Shown: positions 23,097 through 35,500 of the stretch, piece after piece
Numbering within the stretch: position 1 is the stretch's first letter
Layout: every line of letters starts with the position of its first letter
NCBI GenBank assembly: GCA_916700875.1
Contig: CAKAKS010000022.1
Coordinates: 17,842,565 to 17,906,564 of the forward strand
Reading direction: 5' to 3'
DNA from: Sebastes aleutianus
Lineage: Eukaryota > Chordata > Actinopteri > Perciformes > Sebastidae
DNA length: 64,000 bases
Made by a program: the position numbers and the translations under genes
The notes under the pieces: model-generated
The model's database searches: none
What the model saw: only the letters and a program-made list of their open reading frames with translations
Told to the model about the DNA's origin: nothing

Positions 23097-23690
23097 TCTT
23101 TAGGTTTGGCTAGAGAAACATGTGGAGAAAACACTTTGTTTAAACAAAATTTGTTCCTCTGGTCTTAATACACTACAGCCTGTAGTACTTAGAGCAGTGC
23201 ATATTTCCTTCCTTCTGTTTGTCAGACGTTGGAGGGTGGGGGATGTTAGCTTCACATAATGCTGAGAGATCTTTAGTGATAGAGGTGGGCACCTGTGTGA
23301 TTAGGTCAAATGTAAAATAATAGTTAGGAGTGCCTGGACCCTGGAGTACAAAGTTACAGTCTCCTTCCCTAACTATCTCAGTGCCATCAGGGGAGGCCTT
23401 TACAGAATGCCCAGTGCACACATCAAATCTCGGCACATTAAATGCACTGAACAACATGTGGAGAGCAAAAAAACGCTGTTTTACTTCTCTCCCAGTCACT
23501 TCATCAGTTACAGCTACAGCAAGGAATGTTCTTTTACTACAGCAAACCTGCAGTTGTCCCATGTGATGCAGATGGTTGTCAGCAGCCTTTGTACATCTGT
23601 TCTCAGTCCTTTGACGTACAGGTGCTTGTATTGTTGTTCAAAAGGTGCATCACCGGTTCCTCCAAAGACCTGTCCGGCAGACAAAAACTG
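23097..23690 (-). mobile_element. Second fragment of the endogenous retrovirus
   Basis: Nearly the same sequence as parts of 19.38-20.25 kb and in the same orientation, but lacking the internal segment present between about 19.91 and 20.09 kb. It joins directly to the 23.69-kb copy of the L1-derived direct repeat. It is a fragment with no complete protein. Confidence 0.75.
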
Positions 23691-23982
23691 CGTCTTTGTA
23701 AGTCCAGAATTGTTTCCTTCATAGTTTTCATTTTGGCGGTGACAGATGTAAGCTGGGTGGTAATGGTGTTGACAGATTGTTGTAGTGACTTGTTTTATTT
23801 TTTGTTAAATAGCAATGTTTTATGAGTATGAGTGGGCTCAGTTTTAAAGCTAGAGTGACGATACAGGTATCAAACTAGAAAACCTAAGGAATCAACTGGT
23901 GTGTTTTTTTTATGCTAAATGCAGTACCTGTGAGGGATCTGGACAATATCTGTCATTGTTTTGTGTTGTTAATTGATTTCCA
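23690..23982. repeat. Direct repeat, second copy (partner 22.31-22.61 kb)
   Basis: Same L1 ORF1-derived block as at 22.31 kb, with a few substitutions. Together with the retrovirus fragment before it, this suggests a segmental duplication of a composite L1/ERV region. Confidence 0.85.
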
Positions 23983-24094
23983 ATATATATACATACATTT
24001 GCATTAATATATATGCACACTCCCATGTTGATAAGAGTATTAAATACTTGACTAAAAATCTCCCTTTAAGGTACATTTTGAACAGATGAAATAA

Positions 24095-24172
24095 TGTGAT
24101 TAATCGTGATTAACTATGGACATTCATGCGATTAATCGCAATTAAATATTTTTATTGATTGACAGCCCTAAT
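24095..24172. repeat. GATTAATCG-type interspersed repeat
   Basis: Motif series GATTAATCGTGATTAAC, ATGCGATTAATCGCAATTAA and ATTGACAGCCCTA. Copies also occur near 10.85, 53.72, 55.32 (inverted) and 59.54 kb. It looks like the end of a non-autonomous DNA transposon family. Confidence 0.7.
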
Positions 24173-24394
24173 CTAAATAATATATAAACATTTATTTTTT
24201 AATCATAATCTTAGCTTTTATAGTTTTTTTGTTTGTTTTCAAAGGATGCCACACTAAATAGGCCCACTGGGTTAAGACCTCTTCTGCACAAGTCTGAGTG
24301 CTGTCTCTTAATGCACCTCTCTAGTGCATGAGGACCAAATATGATATCACCCATGTCTTTTATTGGGCACTCCCCTTACCTCTCTGCCAGTTTG

Positions 24395-24490
24395 GGAATG
24401 TGATTGGCCGAAAGCCACATGACCATCTATCCAGCCCATCTATGTGTGCCTCATTGGCTGACATGGGAGTGGATGTATATGATTGGTAGT
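24395..24490 (+). promoter_or_regulatory. Candidate promoter of NXPE gene A (CCAAT-box cluster)
   Basis: Three ATTGG motifs (inverted CCAAT boxes) occur within about 90 bp (GTGATTGGCC, CTCATTGGCTG, TGATTGGTAG), roughly 0.55 kb upstream of the start codon. A conserved block at about 24.56-24.65 kb, ending at a GTAGGT donor, could be a non-coding first exon; it is conserved upstream of the 7.26- and 40.66-kb copies. The CCAAT cluster is also kept near the 45.24-kb relic, but is absent beside gene B because its palindrome arm ends at the equivalent of 24.49 kb. Functional status is inferred. Confidence 0.35.
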
Positions 24491-25011
24491 CTTTTATATT
24501 TTCAAATTTGTTTGTGTATTGTATGATGACCCTGATGAAGGCCACAAGCTGAAACATGTTGGTCTAACAATACAGGTGATCTGCATACTACTGGAGTTGC
24601 TGGAGTTTTACTTCTTTAGACTCCCATCTCCATGCACCTTGGAAGTAGGTGAAGTTGTGCTGGAAATCCCTTCTCTGCTTCTGTAATGAACATGAAAACA
24701 GATATTTGTGCAACTTGTTGTTAGGGTAACTTTGCAGTGTGTGGTGTCAGGATGCCAAAAACAGCACAATCCAAATGTATTTGAATTTACTTCTTTACAT
24801 GACGTGGCAAAGGGTGCGGGATAGATTGAATCATGTTAAACTGCAAGAGAGGAAGCTGCTTTCTTTGGTTGATGGTTGATTAATCAAAGGAATTTCAAGT
24901 TTTTAGAAGTAACCCCTATGTTTTTTGTTTTTATTTTTTAATAATTCTCTTCTTTAATCCAGTACCAGAGGAAGTGGTCACAACCTGCTGCAGCCATAGA
25001 TCAAGACTATC

Positions 25012-28000
25012 ATGAAGGCCAGAGCTTGTATAAGTAAGGAGTACGGAGTCATCTTCCTCTTTCTGGCTCTCTTTGTCTCGATCTATGTGCTACGTAACAT
25101 GGATGTTCTGGAGGTGAGAACTTGGTTTTAGAGGGTCTGCTTGAAGGGTGGACCCTGTTGGAAATGTTTAATATTAGTCAGGTTTCAGGATATTTTCAAA
25201 TGCAATGTGGCTCAGCAACAGTAATGTTCTTTCATTGCAAATAAATGCAGTTCAATGGTATTTACCCTCTCAATGCTGCACCTTGACCTGGTGACAGCAG
25301 CAGCTCCTCTAGCTAGAGAGCAGTGAACAACACTTTGAAAACCTTGACCATTTGATTTTGTGCAATTGAGTAAGGGCCACAGGGGAAGTTGAGAAAGGTA
25401 GAAATTCCTGCAGCTAACAGATCAACAGTTCTTATCAACCCCCCAAAGTCAATTTGAGCTTTGGGATGGGAAAAATCTTCCTTCTTGGCCCCTTTTGCTT
25501 TATATGGTTAATTTGCTTTCAGTGCGTTTGTCTGATGCATGTTTGTCACCTTCTCTCTCTCCAGTTTCCGCATAAAGTGAACTCCACCATCATCGTCCCA
25601 AGAGTTTTCACTGACCCTGACAAGCATCGCCACTTCTGCACCTTCCAGCCACTGTCCCGTGAGGAGGCTCTGGAGGAACGCTTCCTACTAGACTCCATTG
25701 CTTGGCCTGAAACTCCACTTGTTTCTTTGGAGCAGACCAGCGATCCAGCTCACAGCAACTTCACCATTCTCCCAGCGAGGGGAGGAGGACAGTGGCACGT
25801 AGGGGATCAGCTGGAGGTTATGATACAGATGTCTGACTTCAAGGGCCGGCCCAGGAAGTTTGGGGGGGACTTCTTACTCGCCAAGCTGCACAACCGGAAG
25901 CTTGGTGCAGGTGTGGTTGGGCAAGTAGTGGATCATCTCAATGGGAGTTACTCTGCTGTATTCTCTTTACTCTGGGAAGGAGGCGCGCAGGTTGAGGTAA
26001 TGCTAAAAACCATATCATGTTAAATGTGATTATACTGTAGGTATTTGTAATCTTCTGATTGTTCGCGAAGCCCCGCTCCCCTTAGAAACTGTTGCTACGG
26101 CTGTTAACTTTACTTCTCGCACATCACATGCCGTTTGTAATGATAACGGTCATGTCTAGATAGGAGCCCGCAAACTGAGAAATCTAATCTGAGAGCTGCA
26201 AAAACTTGCAAAAACTCTTGCGAGACTCGCTGCCGATGACCTATCCTAACCTTAACTATTCAACATCAATGTCTAACCTTAACTAATAAAAATCAATTCT
26301 AGGTCAATCCCTAACTTTACCCATTCAAGGTCAATGCCTAACTTTACCAGTTTGTGAAATGTGAAATGACCTGTGATTGGCCAAAGTCTCCCATCACGGG
26401 CTAGAATTTCTAAAGCCTGAAAACAGAGCCATGAGGAGGTGCAGAAGTCTAGTTTTCTCTCGGAATACAATTGAATTACAATTTGCTGAAAGGTTATTAT
26501 GGAATTTTTGCCCAATGATGCCAAAAATATTCTGCCTACTGCCACTTTAATACATTAATTTGTTGCACTTTACCTCTTTTGTTTTTGGTTTTGGAAAGGT
26601 TGTGTGAAAACTCTGGTTCTCTATCCAATCAGGTGACGCTGGTTCACCCCGTTGAGGCTATCCCAGTGCTGAACAGGCTGAACAGCGAACAGCCCGACAG
26701 GATTTACTTCAACAGCCTCTTCCGCTCAGGCTCAGTCTCTGAAACTTCCATCTGTAATGTCTGCCTACGTCCAACCCAGCCTCTGTGCAACTACACTGAC
26801 GTCCGTACAGGCGAGCCTTGGTTCTGCTACAAGCCAAAGAACCTGAGCTGTGATGCCAGGGTCAACCACGCCATGGGATCATACAAACAAAACATCAAGG
26901 CCGAGGAGGAGAAGCTCTTTCGAAGGTGAGGGAGCAGAGAGACAGGACTGGCATTTTGTTTATTGTAAATTAATTAATAATAATTTATATAGCGCCTTTC
27001 AAGAAATCCAAGGACGCTTAACATAGACATAAATAGAAACAACAAACGGAACATAACAGTAGCTAACTTTTGGAGCCATAAAGCTCTTCTATTATATCTT
27101 TTTTAGGACATTACACATTACTATTACCGGTTTGTTTTACCGTCTATGAGGGACACAGGATTGTTTTCCCCCAAAAGGGGGCGTGGTCTGGATGACGTAT
27201 TACCGGTCTGATGTGTGAAAATATGAATTAGTGCAGCTTTAACTCACAAAAATTGATTTTTAGAGGTCAAGATTTGTGTAATGTTGAATGAACTTTCAAG
27301 CAATTGTTTTCCATTTTAGTGTTCGATCTTTCTAGTTTTTAACTTCATTGAATGATTCCAAATGTTTGTCCTCCTTTCTTATCTTTATGTTGTAAGAGAT
27401 ATTTTATTGTGTGTGCTTTTCTTCAGCGGTGTTAACTTGAAAGTCTACATGCGGTCTTCAGGACCTGCCAGTGTCACTGTGTTGCCACAAAAGGAAGGTA
27501 AAGCATGATTTTTCTTACTGCCTACGATTATCATTTAAAACTGAATGTGCTACAGACAATGCAAGTAAAACAGGCAGGAAAAAAACATACTACTTTCTTC
27601 TGGCATTCTCCTGTAGAGACATGTATTCAGCCCAGTTTGAGAAGAGCGCTGGTAGCATGGAGCACTAGGCTAAAAGTTCATGAACGTGGCACCAGCTGTT
27701 AGCTGGTCTTTCAGGACAGGATAATCCATAAAATGTTCATACAGTCACTTTATATATTGGTTTTGGTCTTTTTATGGGATAACCCACCCTTATCCTTCAA
27801 CTTCCTCCCAGCTCAACCAAAGGTGCAAAGCAGCAGTGTGACATCTGCTCCTTCTGGTTATTACTACCAGGGTGTGTGGCGAGCACTAGATGGCACCACA
27901 GTTCATCAATTCAACACTACTGCCATGATTCAATGTCTGAAAGGCAAAGTGGTCCACATGAATGGAGACTCCACCGTCAGGCAGCTGTTTGAATTCCTCA

Positions 28001-28653
28001 ACGCAGCTCTACCAGGTAACTGATCCACAGCGGATTTCTGGGAAGAGTTTGATTTTGTTCTCACTGAAGCTCATTCTGTTCCCTCTGTAATACTTTTAGA
28101 TCTGAAGGAGTTTGACCTGCACAGCCCAAAGAAAGCCGGACCTTACATCTCCTTGGACTATGCAAACAACATCTTGTTGATGTCCCGCTTCCACGGCCCT
28201 CCTATCCGTATTGTCGTCGTCTCAACCAGCGAGCTTCGGTACACTGCCAATGAAATAGATGGCTTAATCGGAGGCACCAACACTGTCGTATTTTTTGGCA
28301 TCTGGGCTCACTTCGGCACTTTCCCGATGGAGATCTACATCCGGAGGCTGCAGAGCATCCGCAGGGCGGTGGTGCGGCTGCTGGACAGGGCTCCAGGCAC
28401 ACTGGTCGTCATCCGAACCGGGAACCCAAAAGCTCTGTCGCTTTCTATCTCGCTAACCAACAGCGACTGGCACTCGTGGCAGTGTAACAAGGTGCTCAGA
28501 GCCGTGTTCAAAGGACTGAATGTTCATCTGATCGATGCCTGGGAGATGACCCTGGCCCACCACCTGCCGCACGACCTTCACCCAGCACCTCCTATTATTA
28601 AGAATATGGTTAACGTTCTCTTGTCCTACATGTGCCCTCAAAAGGGTGGCTAG
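25012..28653 (+). CDS. NXPE family member 3-like protein, gene A
   Basis: Six exons: 25012-25113, 25565-25996, 26633-26925, 27427-27497, 27812-28015 and 28100-28653, all GT/AG with matching phases, giving 1656 nt (551 aa). Residues 1-34 hold a basic start and a hydrophobic signal-anchor helix, so the protein is predicted type II membrane or secreted. Exon 2 carries the neurexophilin-like region (FCTFQPLSREEALEERF, GGQWHVGDQLEV, HNRKLGAGVVGQVVDHLNGS). Exon 3 is cysteine-rich (CNVCLRP...LCNYTDVRTGEPWFCY). Exons 5-6 form the PC-esterase domain with GDS at about 351-353 and DAWEMTLAHH at about 513-522. NXPE proteins are lumenal esterase-like proteins; some mammalian members act on glycan acetylation in the gut, but the substrate here is unknown. 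ATTAAA follows the stop at about 28.68 kb. Gene A faces gene B tail to tail. Confidence 0.93.
26279..26345. repeat. Short 27-bp minisatellite remnant in gene A intron 2
   Basis: Two to three degenerate units of TAACTTTACCCATTCAAGGT-type sequence, the reverse complement of the large array at 36.99-38.14 kb in gene B. This is the low-copy state of the same locus. Confidence 0.85.
26960..27070 (-). mobile_element. LINE 3' tail in gene A intron 3
   Basis: Sequence ATTTATATAGCGCCTTTCAA and following is the reverse complement of the LINE 3' end at 35.83-35.93 kb in gene B. It marks an insertion that predates the inverted duplication and was later truncated in gene A. Confidence 0.7.
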
Positions 28654-28784
28654 ATGTGTGTTTGTTTGGGAGGGGGAGTGGGGATTAAAGCACATGCTGA
28701 GTTTACTTGTTATCTCTGTGTTTCTATCAAGTCCTATTTTTTTTCATTCAGGCAACCCATGCACCGACACCGACTAGAATCTTG

Positions 28785-31700
28785 TGGATCCAATGAGTCC
28801 AATTGTATTCATGTGTGATGATGTTTGTCCCCATATTATACGGTGATCCGTCTTTCACCCGGACGGTGTCTCCATCCTGGCCAACATGTTGTCTGAGCTC
28901 CACAATTATAATTATAATAGCCTGAGACGAAACAAGTTGAAAAATAATGTACGTAAGCCCAGACAACAATACGTTTCCTCTGAGGGAAACTCCACAGGAC
29001 TCCCAAACTGTCATTGCGTCATGAGGTGGATAGGTCTGTGATTAAAGGGGGTGAAGTAGTGAATGTGATAAGTCATGATTCTCACAGCCTCTAATGCACC
29101 CCCCTATAATAATACCTTCTTTCTAATCCCACTCCGAGCTCAAATGCGCCGCAGGTGTGCCAAGTAAGCCATCCTGATGAAAACGCCGATGGTGCATGCA
29201 TATTAACGCATGCCTGTGCGCATGTGGATGCGCGCGCATGAACGTGCAGTACACTTAAGTGTCCCGGTTTGGGGGTTTGAAAATATGGTCACCCTACATT
29301 TTCATTGTAGTGAGACCATTTTTTGAAACTTGACCTCGCTGTATAAAATGATCTGTGGTGACTTCTAGGATAATCACAGCCCTATGAAACTTGACAGTCA
29401 CAAACTAGAGACCTAGAGCATTCAGAGGGTGGATGGCTTTCCTATAGGTAGATTGACAATAAGGGTGCAGAAATCTCCAAATGTCAAAAGTTTTTGATCC
29501 CAAACCACATCATGTCTTTTTCTGTGGTGTTCCTCTGGGTCTTGGTGTCTTAATGTGTTATTTTGGAGGGGTTATTGATCTATTTTTTTTTTATCAATTC
29601 TCGAGTGCTAAAAAATTCTTAAATTTTGCACCAAATCTGTGCAACTTATAAGACATAATAGGTCACGGGAATGGACATCATATACTTCTATCATAATGTT
29701 CTAAGCTCTGTAAAGGACAGAGAGTGTTGTATCTTGTACAGATTGTAATGCCCCCTGACGCAAATTTGTGATTTGTAATTTTGGGCTATACAAATAAAAT
29801 TGACTTGACTCTTACACACTTTAACAAGTTATTTTAATTAATTCATGTTTATTTCTGATTTATGACTAGAACAACTTGACACAGCTGCATCTCAAATTAA
29901 TCTTCATGTTTCCAGCTTTCAGATGATGTACACCACTTCTATGTGACATCTACTGTTGACCTGCTATCTCCCTCTAAAGACCCCCTGTAAATCCCTAAAA
30001 AAAAAGGGTCTATTGTGGGTCCCAGAGGATTAATGAAGGTGACGGGGTCAGTGTATCTTTTGTTCATTCGATTTTCCTTTTACAAACGGATATTAAAAAA
30101 CAAAACAATTGTGGTTATTTGATTTTCATTTTAAAATACAAAAATTAATATTGAAATAAAGACTTTATTTTTCTTTATCGGGGTCAAAAAAGGATGAACT
30201 AAATTTAAAAAACGGGTTGATTTTCATTTCTACTTCTAAAAACAAAAAAAATAAAAATCACTAGAAGACAGATTATGAAAAAACGCCTTGTTTTTTCATA
30301 TTTTGTGACCGGAAGTTGCCATTTACAAAGTAAGAGCGCATATGAGGACGGTGCTGTGTATGAGAGAAAAAGAAGCACGGTGCTGCTGTGTAACTGAAGG
30401 TGATGGACTCAGGTGAGAGTGTAGAAACAGAGAGATGCAGAGTCCAAGTGTAGAGTTAAGGCTGTTTATCTTGATGCAGATCAAAGCATACAAAATATTG
30501 TTGTGTGAAATGAGCCTAATGAGAAATTAAAGTGTTAAATGCAAGGTCCATCACAGTTTCTGTATATTTTCCATGGACGAACACATGAACAGAAATGTCC
30601 ATTAGGCATCAATCATAGTAGGTGAAGTCCAGCCGTCTTCTCCTCATCTGTATTTCTCCCTCAGTGCTGTATTTGGGGGCCTACTCAGTGCAGGCACACT
30701 GATGGCACATGCACAGCTCATGATCAAGCACAGGTGATAGTAGGAGACATGCACAGAGGCATTACTCTGAGACTGTGAGGTGGGGACCTCTGCTGGAAAG
30801 GACTACAAAGGCAATTTCCACATGTAACTAATTAGGCTTTTAATTCATCCTGCACAACTAAATAGTACATCACAAAATATAATTTAAAAAAATACAATAC
30901 ATTATCTTAATGGGAATTTGCCAGGCTCTGCATTGCCCATGCCTGGAGAAATAACAAAAGGATTGTGTACCTTTATGTCTTTTGAGAGCTAGATCATAGA
31001 GCATTGTGAACATATTCACTGCTTATTAACTGTTAAATAATCTTATTCAAATAAGATACAGTAGCCTTCTATCATCCTTTCTATGTATCTGGCTGTAACT
31101 GGACTCTAGTCTGGAGCATGGGAGCATGGAATAGGCTACTGGTCCTATGGTTCACTCTACTGGGTGAAATCAGAACTACAGCTACTAGACTACAGCCTTT
31201 CTAGATGAGTGCAAGGGATCAGGTGGAAGTGTCAGGTGTGTTGAAAGGAGTAGCCACATAGTGCTTCTAACCTGCCGACATAAAGAAACAGCCCATAGTA
31301 AGAGTGTGAGAGAGAAAAGTGTCAATTACGGGAGAGTTCTGTATAACATCTGTAGAGACGCTCCCTGTAATTTATCACACACTTTTTTTATAAAAGACAT
31401 TCATGTGTTAATGAAAAGACCAAAACAAAAAATATCTATTTATGTATTTATTTGTGTATTTATTTGTGTGTTTATTTAGCCTATTTATCTTCTACCGTTA
31501 CCCCGATACTGTGCTTAAATTCGTTTTTCGTTTTTTGATTCAGAAACCAAAAACGAGAAAACGTCATGATCTGTCTTCTAGTGATTTTTATTTTTTTGTT
31601 TTTAGAAATAGAAAATGAAAATCAACCCGTTTTTTAAATTTAGTTCATCCCTTTTTGACCCCGATAAAGAAAAAAACGTCTTTATTTCAATATTAATCTT

Positions 31701-32430
31701 TGTATTTTAAAAAGAAAAACAAATAAGCACAAATTTTTTTTTTTTAATATCCATTTGTAAAAGGAAAATCGAATGACCAAAAGATACACTGACCCCGTCA
31801 CCTTCATTAATCCTCTGGGACCCACAATAGACCCTTTTTTTAGGGATTTACAGGGGGTCTTTAGAGGGAGATAGCAGGTCAACAGTAGATGTCACATAGA
31901 AGTGGTGTACATCATCTGAAAGCTGGGAACATGAAGATTAATTTGAGATGCAGCTGTGTGAAATTGATCTAGTCATAAATCAGAAATAAACATGAATTAA
32001 TTAAAATAACTTGTAAAAGTGTGTAAGAGTCAAGTCAATTTTATTTGTATAGCCCAAAATTACAAATCACAAATTTGCCTCAGGGGGCTTTACAATCTGT
32101 ACAAGATACGACATTAGAACATTATGATAGAAGTATATGATGTCCATTCCCGTGATCTATTATGTCTTATAAGTTACACAGATTTGGTGCTAAATTTAAA
32201 AAACATTTTAGCACTTGAGAATTGATAAAAAAAAAAAAAAGATCAATAACCCCTCCAAAATACCACATTAAGACACCAAGACCCTGAGGAACACCATAGA
32301 AAAAGCCATGCAGTGACATTTATCAGTTTACAATGTCCAACTCCAACCAGTTCTGTTTCTTTTGTGCTCACTCAACAATCCCTGATTAAAAATTGATTAG
32401 AAAAATTGTAGTCAGTCTAGTCGGTGCATG
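28785..32430. other. Centre of the inner palindrome, gene-free
   Basis: Between the two gene 3' ends. 28.79-29.95 kb and 31.57-32.33 kb are inverted copies of an interspersed repeat (also at 12.03 kb). A tail-like block with CAATTTTATTTGTATAGCCC lies at 32.04 kb and inverted at 29.80 kb. 30.30-31.55 kb is the unpaired spacer; it has simple ATTTATTTGTGT repeats near 31.44 kb and no open frame that looks coding. Confidence 0.7.
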
Positions 32431-32532
32431 GGTTGCCGAATGAAAAAAACAGGACTTGATAGAAACACAGAGATAACAAGTAAACTCAGCATGTGCTTTA
32501 ATCCCCACTCCCCCTCCCAAACAAACACACAT

Positions 32533-35500
32533 CTATACACCCTTTTGAGGGCACATGTAGGACAAGAGAACGTTAACCATATTCTTAATAATAGGAGGTG
32601 CTGGGTGAAGGTTGTGCGGCAGGTGGTGGGCCAGGGTCATCTCCCAGGCATCGATCAGATGAACATTCAGTCCTTTGAACACGGCTCTGAGCACCTTGTT
32701 ACACTGCCACGAGTGCCAGTCGCTGTTGGTTAGCGAGATAGAAAGCGACAGAGCTTTGGGGTTCCCGGTTCGGATGACTACCAGCGTTCCTGGAGCCCTG
32801 TCCAGCAGCCGCACCACCGCCCTGCGGATGCTCTGCAGCCTCCGGATGTAGATCTCCATCGGGAAAGTGCCGAAGTGAGCCCAGATGCCAAAAAATACGA
32901 CAGTGTTGGTGCCTCCGATTAAGCCATCTATTTCATTGGCAATGTAACGAAGCTGGCTGGCTGAGACGACAACAATACGGATAGGAGGGCCGTGGAAACG
33001 GGACGTCAACAAGATGTTGTTTGCATAGTCCAAGGAGATGTAAGGTCCGGCTTTCTTCGGGCTGTGCAGGTCAAACTCCTTCAGATCTAAAAGTATTACA
33101 GAGGACAGAGGAACAGAATGAGCTTCAGTGGGAACAAAATCAAACTCTTCCCAGAAATCCCTGTGGATCAGCTACCTGGTAGAGCTGCGTTGAGGAATTC
33201 AAACAGTTGCCTGACGGTGGAGTCTCCATACATGTGGACCACCTTGCCTTTCAGACATTGAATCATGGCAGAGGTGTTGAATTGGCGAACTGTGGTGCCA
33301 TCTAGTGCTCGCCACACATCCTGGTAGTAATAACCAGAAGGACCAGACGTCACATTGGTGCTTTGCACCTTTGGTTGAGCTGGGAGGAAGTTAAAGGATA
33401 AGGGTGGGTTATCCCATAAAAAGACCAAAACTAAGATATAAAGTGACTGTATGAACATCTTATGGCCTATCCTTAGTCCTGAAAGACCAGATACACAGCT
33501 AACAGCTGGTGCCATGTTCATGAACTTTTAGCCTAGTGCTCCATGCTGCCAGCGCTCTTCTCAAACTGGGCTGAATACATGTCTCTACAGGAGAATGCCA
33601 GAAGAAAGTAGTATGTTTTTTTCCCATGTTTTTTTCCCGCCTGTTTTACTTGCATTGTCTGTAGCACATTCAGTTTTGAATTATTATTGTAGGCAGTAAG
33701 AAAAATCATGCTTTACCTTCCTTTTGTGGCAACACAGTGACACTGGCAGGTCCTGAAGACCGCATGTAGACTTTCAAGTTAACACCGCTGAAGAAAAGCA
33801 CACACAATAAAATATCTCTTACAACATTAACAACATAAATATAAGAAAGGAGGACAAACATTTGGAATCATTCAATGAAGTTAAAAACTACAAAGATCGA
33901 ACACTAAAATGGAAAAAAATTGCTTGAAAGTTCATTCAACATTACACAAAACTTAACCTCTAAAAATCAATTTTTGTGAGTTAAAGCTGCACTAATTAAT
34001 ATTTTCACACATCAGACCGGTAATACGTCATCCAGACCACGCCCCCTTTTGGGGGAAAACAATCTTGTGTCCCTCATAGACGGTAACAGAGTAAACAGAA
34101 GAAGGTGAAACATGTCTCCAAACTTCTACTTTAAACAAATCGGTAATAGTAATAACGCTATGCCGCAGAGTTGCCGTGAAGTTGGTTGCACCAACAATGA
34201 ATCCAAAAACGCTGATCTCCGATTTGTTCCCCTGCTATGTCCTAAAAAATATATAATAGATGAGCTTTATGGCTCCAAGCTATAGACCAGACCAGCATGG
34301 CGTCATTGCCGAGGCTGCGCTCCCTTTTGGAGGAAAGAAACTCGCCGTCACAGGAGAGAAAATGATGAAAAGCTGTTGTGTAGCAGGTTAACCGAGGCTT
34401 TCACACGGACATTTGAGGCACATACGATATACGTGAATATTCACTCTCAGTTTGGTAAATGGCAAAATGATGCTGGTGACAGCGACTAGCATGGCTAGCT
34501 AATGTTCTAACATTAGCTTGAGTGGGAGGCTGCTGCAGTAATACAGTCATACATTAACGTTATAGCAGCATCAGACTGTCGTCTCCAACTAAATCTCAGC
34601 CTATAGATAAAACAGTTGGCACGATGGTTATTCAATCACATTAGACTAAGTGTTGTCTCCAATTAAACAACACTTAGCCTAACGTGATTCAATCAAATAT
34701 GTAGAGATGTCTGGATAAGCAATATCCGGCCATTGAGTAGGACGGGGGAAGATTGAAGGGAGATCCACCTTAATTTATCAAGGTATCGCGAATGCTCAGG
34801 TTCAGGCAAGGTCGCAAAATAATTATTAGACGTGAATAAAACAAAAGTTTGCATAACAAGAGATGAATGCATACGAATTTGTCAAAATTACAATCCTATC
34901 ACACGTCAAATTGCATTGAAGTCTGTGGGATCTTCAGTTCTTTCCCCCAAAAGGGGGCGTGGCCTTGACCTTTTGCAAAGTACCCGTATGTGCCGGTCTG
35001 CTGTACAGTATATCAACAATGGGTTCAATGACTATGTGCACAGATAATTATCTCATGACTTTGCAGTTCCCTTCAGCTCTACAGAAGGTTTTAACATCTT
35101 TCAACTCATTGTTTTGGTTTTACGGCCCAAAACTTTACTTTTTTGGTTGAGTTTCACCGCTCTCAACAACAACATGTATTAGATGCAGCTGTTTACATCA
35201 TAGAAAGCTATGAATAACCAATTGTGCACTACCAGCAAATACACAGCAGACAGACAAAGTTAGCAACTAGCAGGTGAACATAGCGGATGCCTTAGATTAA
35301 GGCAGAAATTTCCCTCCAGGGTTGGTGGAGACCAAACTAGAGCTAAAAGGAGAAGGAATATTAGACACAACTCCAAATGAATGCTTATGTGGCTCAACAT
35401 CTACTGGATGTAAATAAGCCACTGTTTGCTCACTTTTTAACCATATCAACTTGAAGGTGATAATGTCAATAGTTTGTTGTGCTAACCCCAAGTGGCAAAA

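Larger units (their letters stand above)
24490..30285. repeat. Left arm of inner inverted duplication (partner 31.57-41.18 kb)
   Basis: Gene A with upstream and downstream DNA is repeated in reverse complement as gene B. Identity is high in exons and introns alike, and breaks only at insertions or deletions. Beyond the genes, 29.29-30.28 kb matches 31.57-32.33 kb in reverse. The left arm has an extra 0.5 kb at 28.79-29.29 kb. The right arm is longer because of intronic expansions in gene B. Confidence 0.9.
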
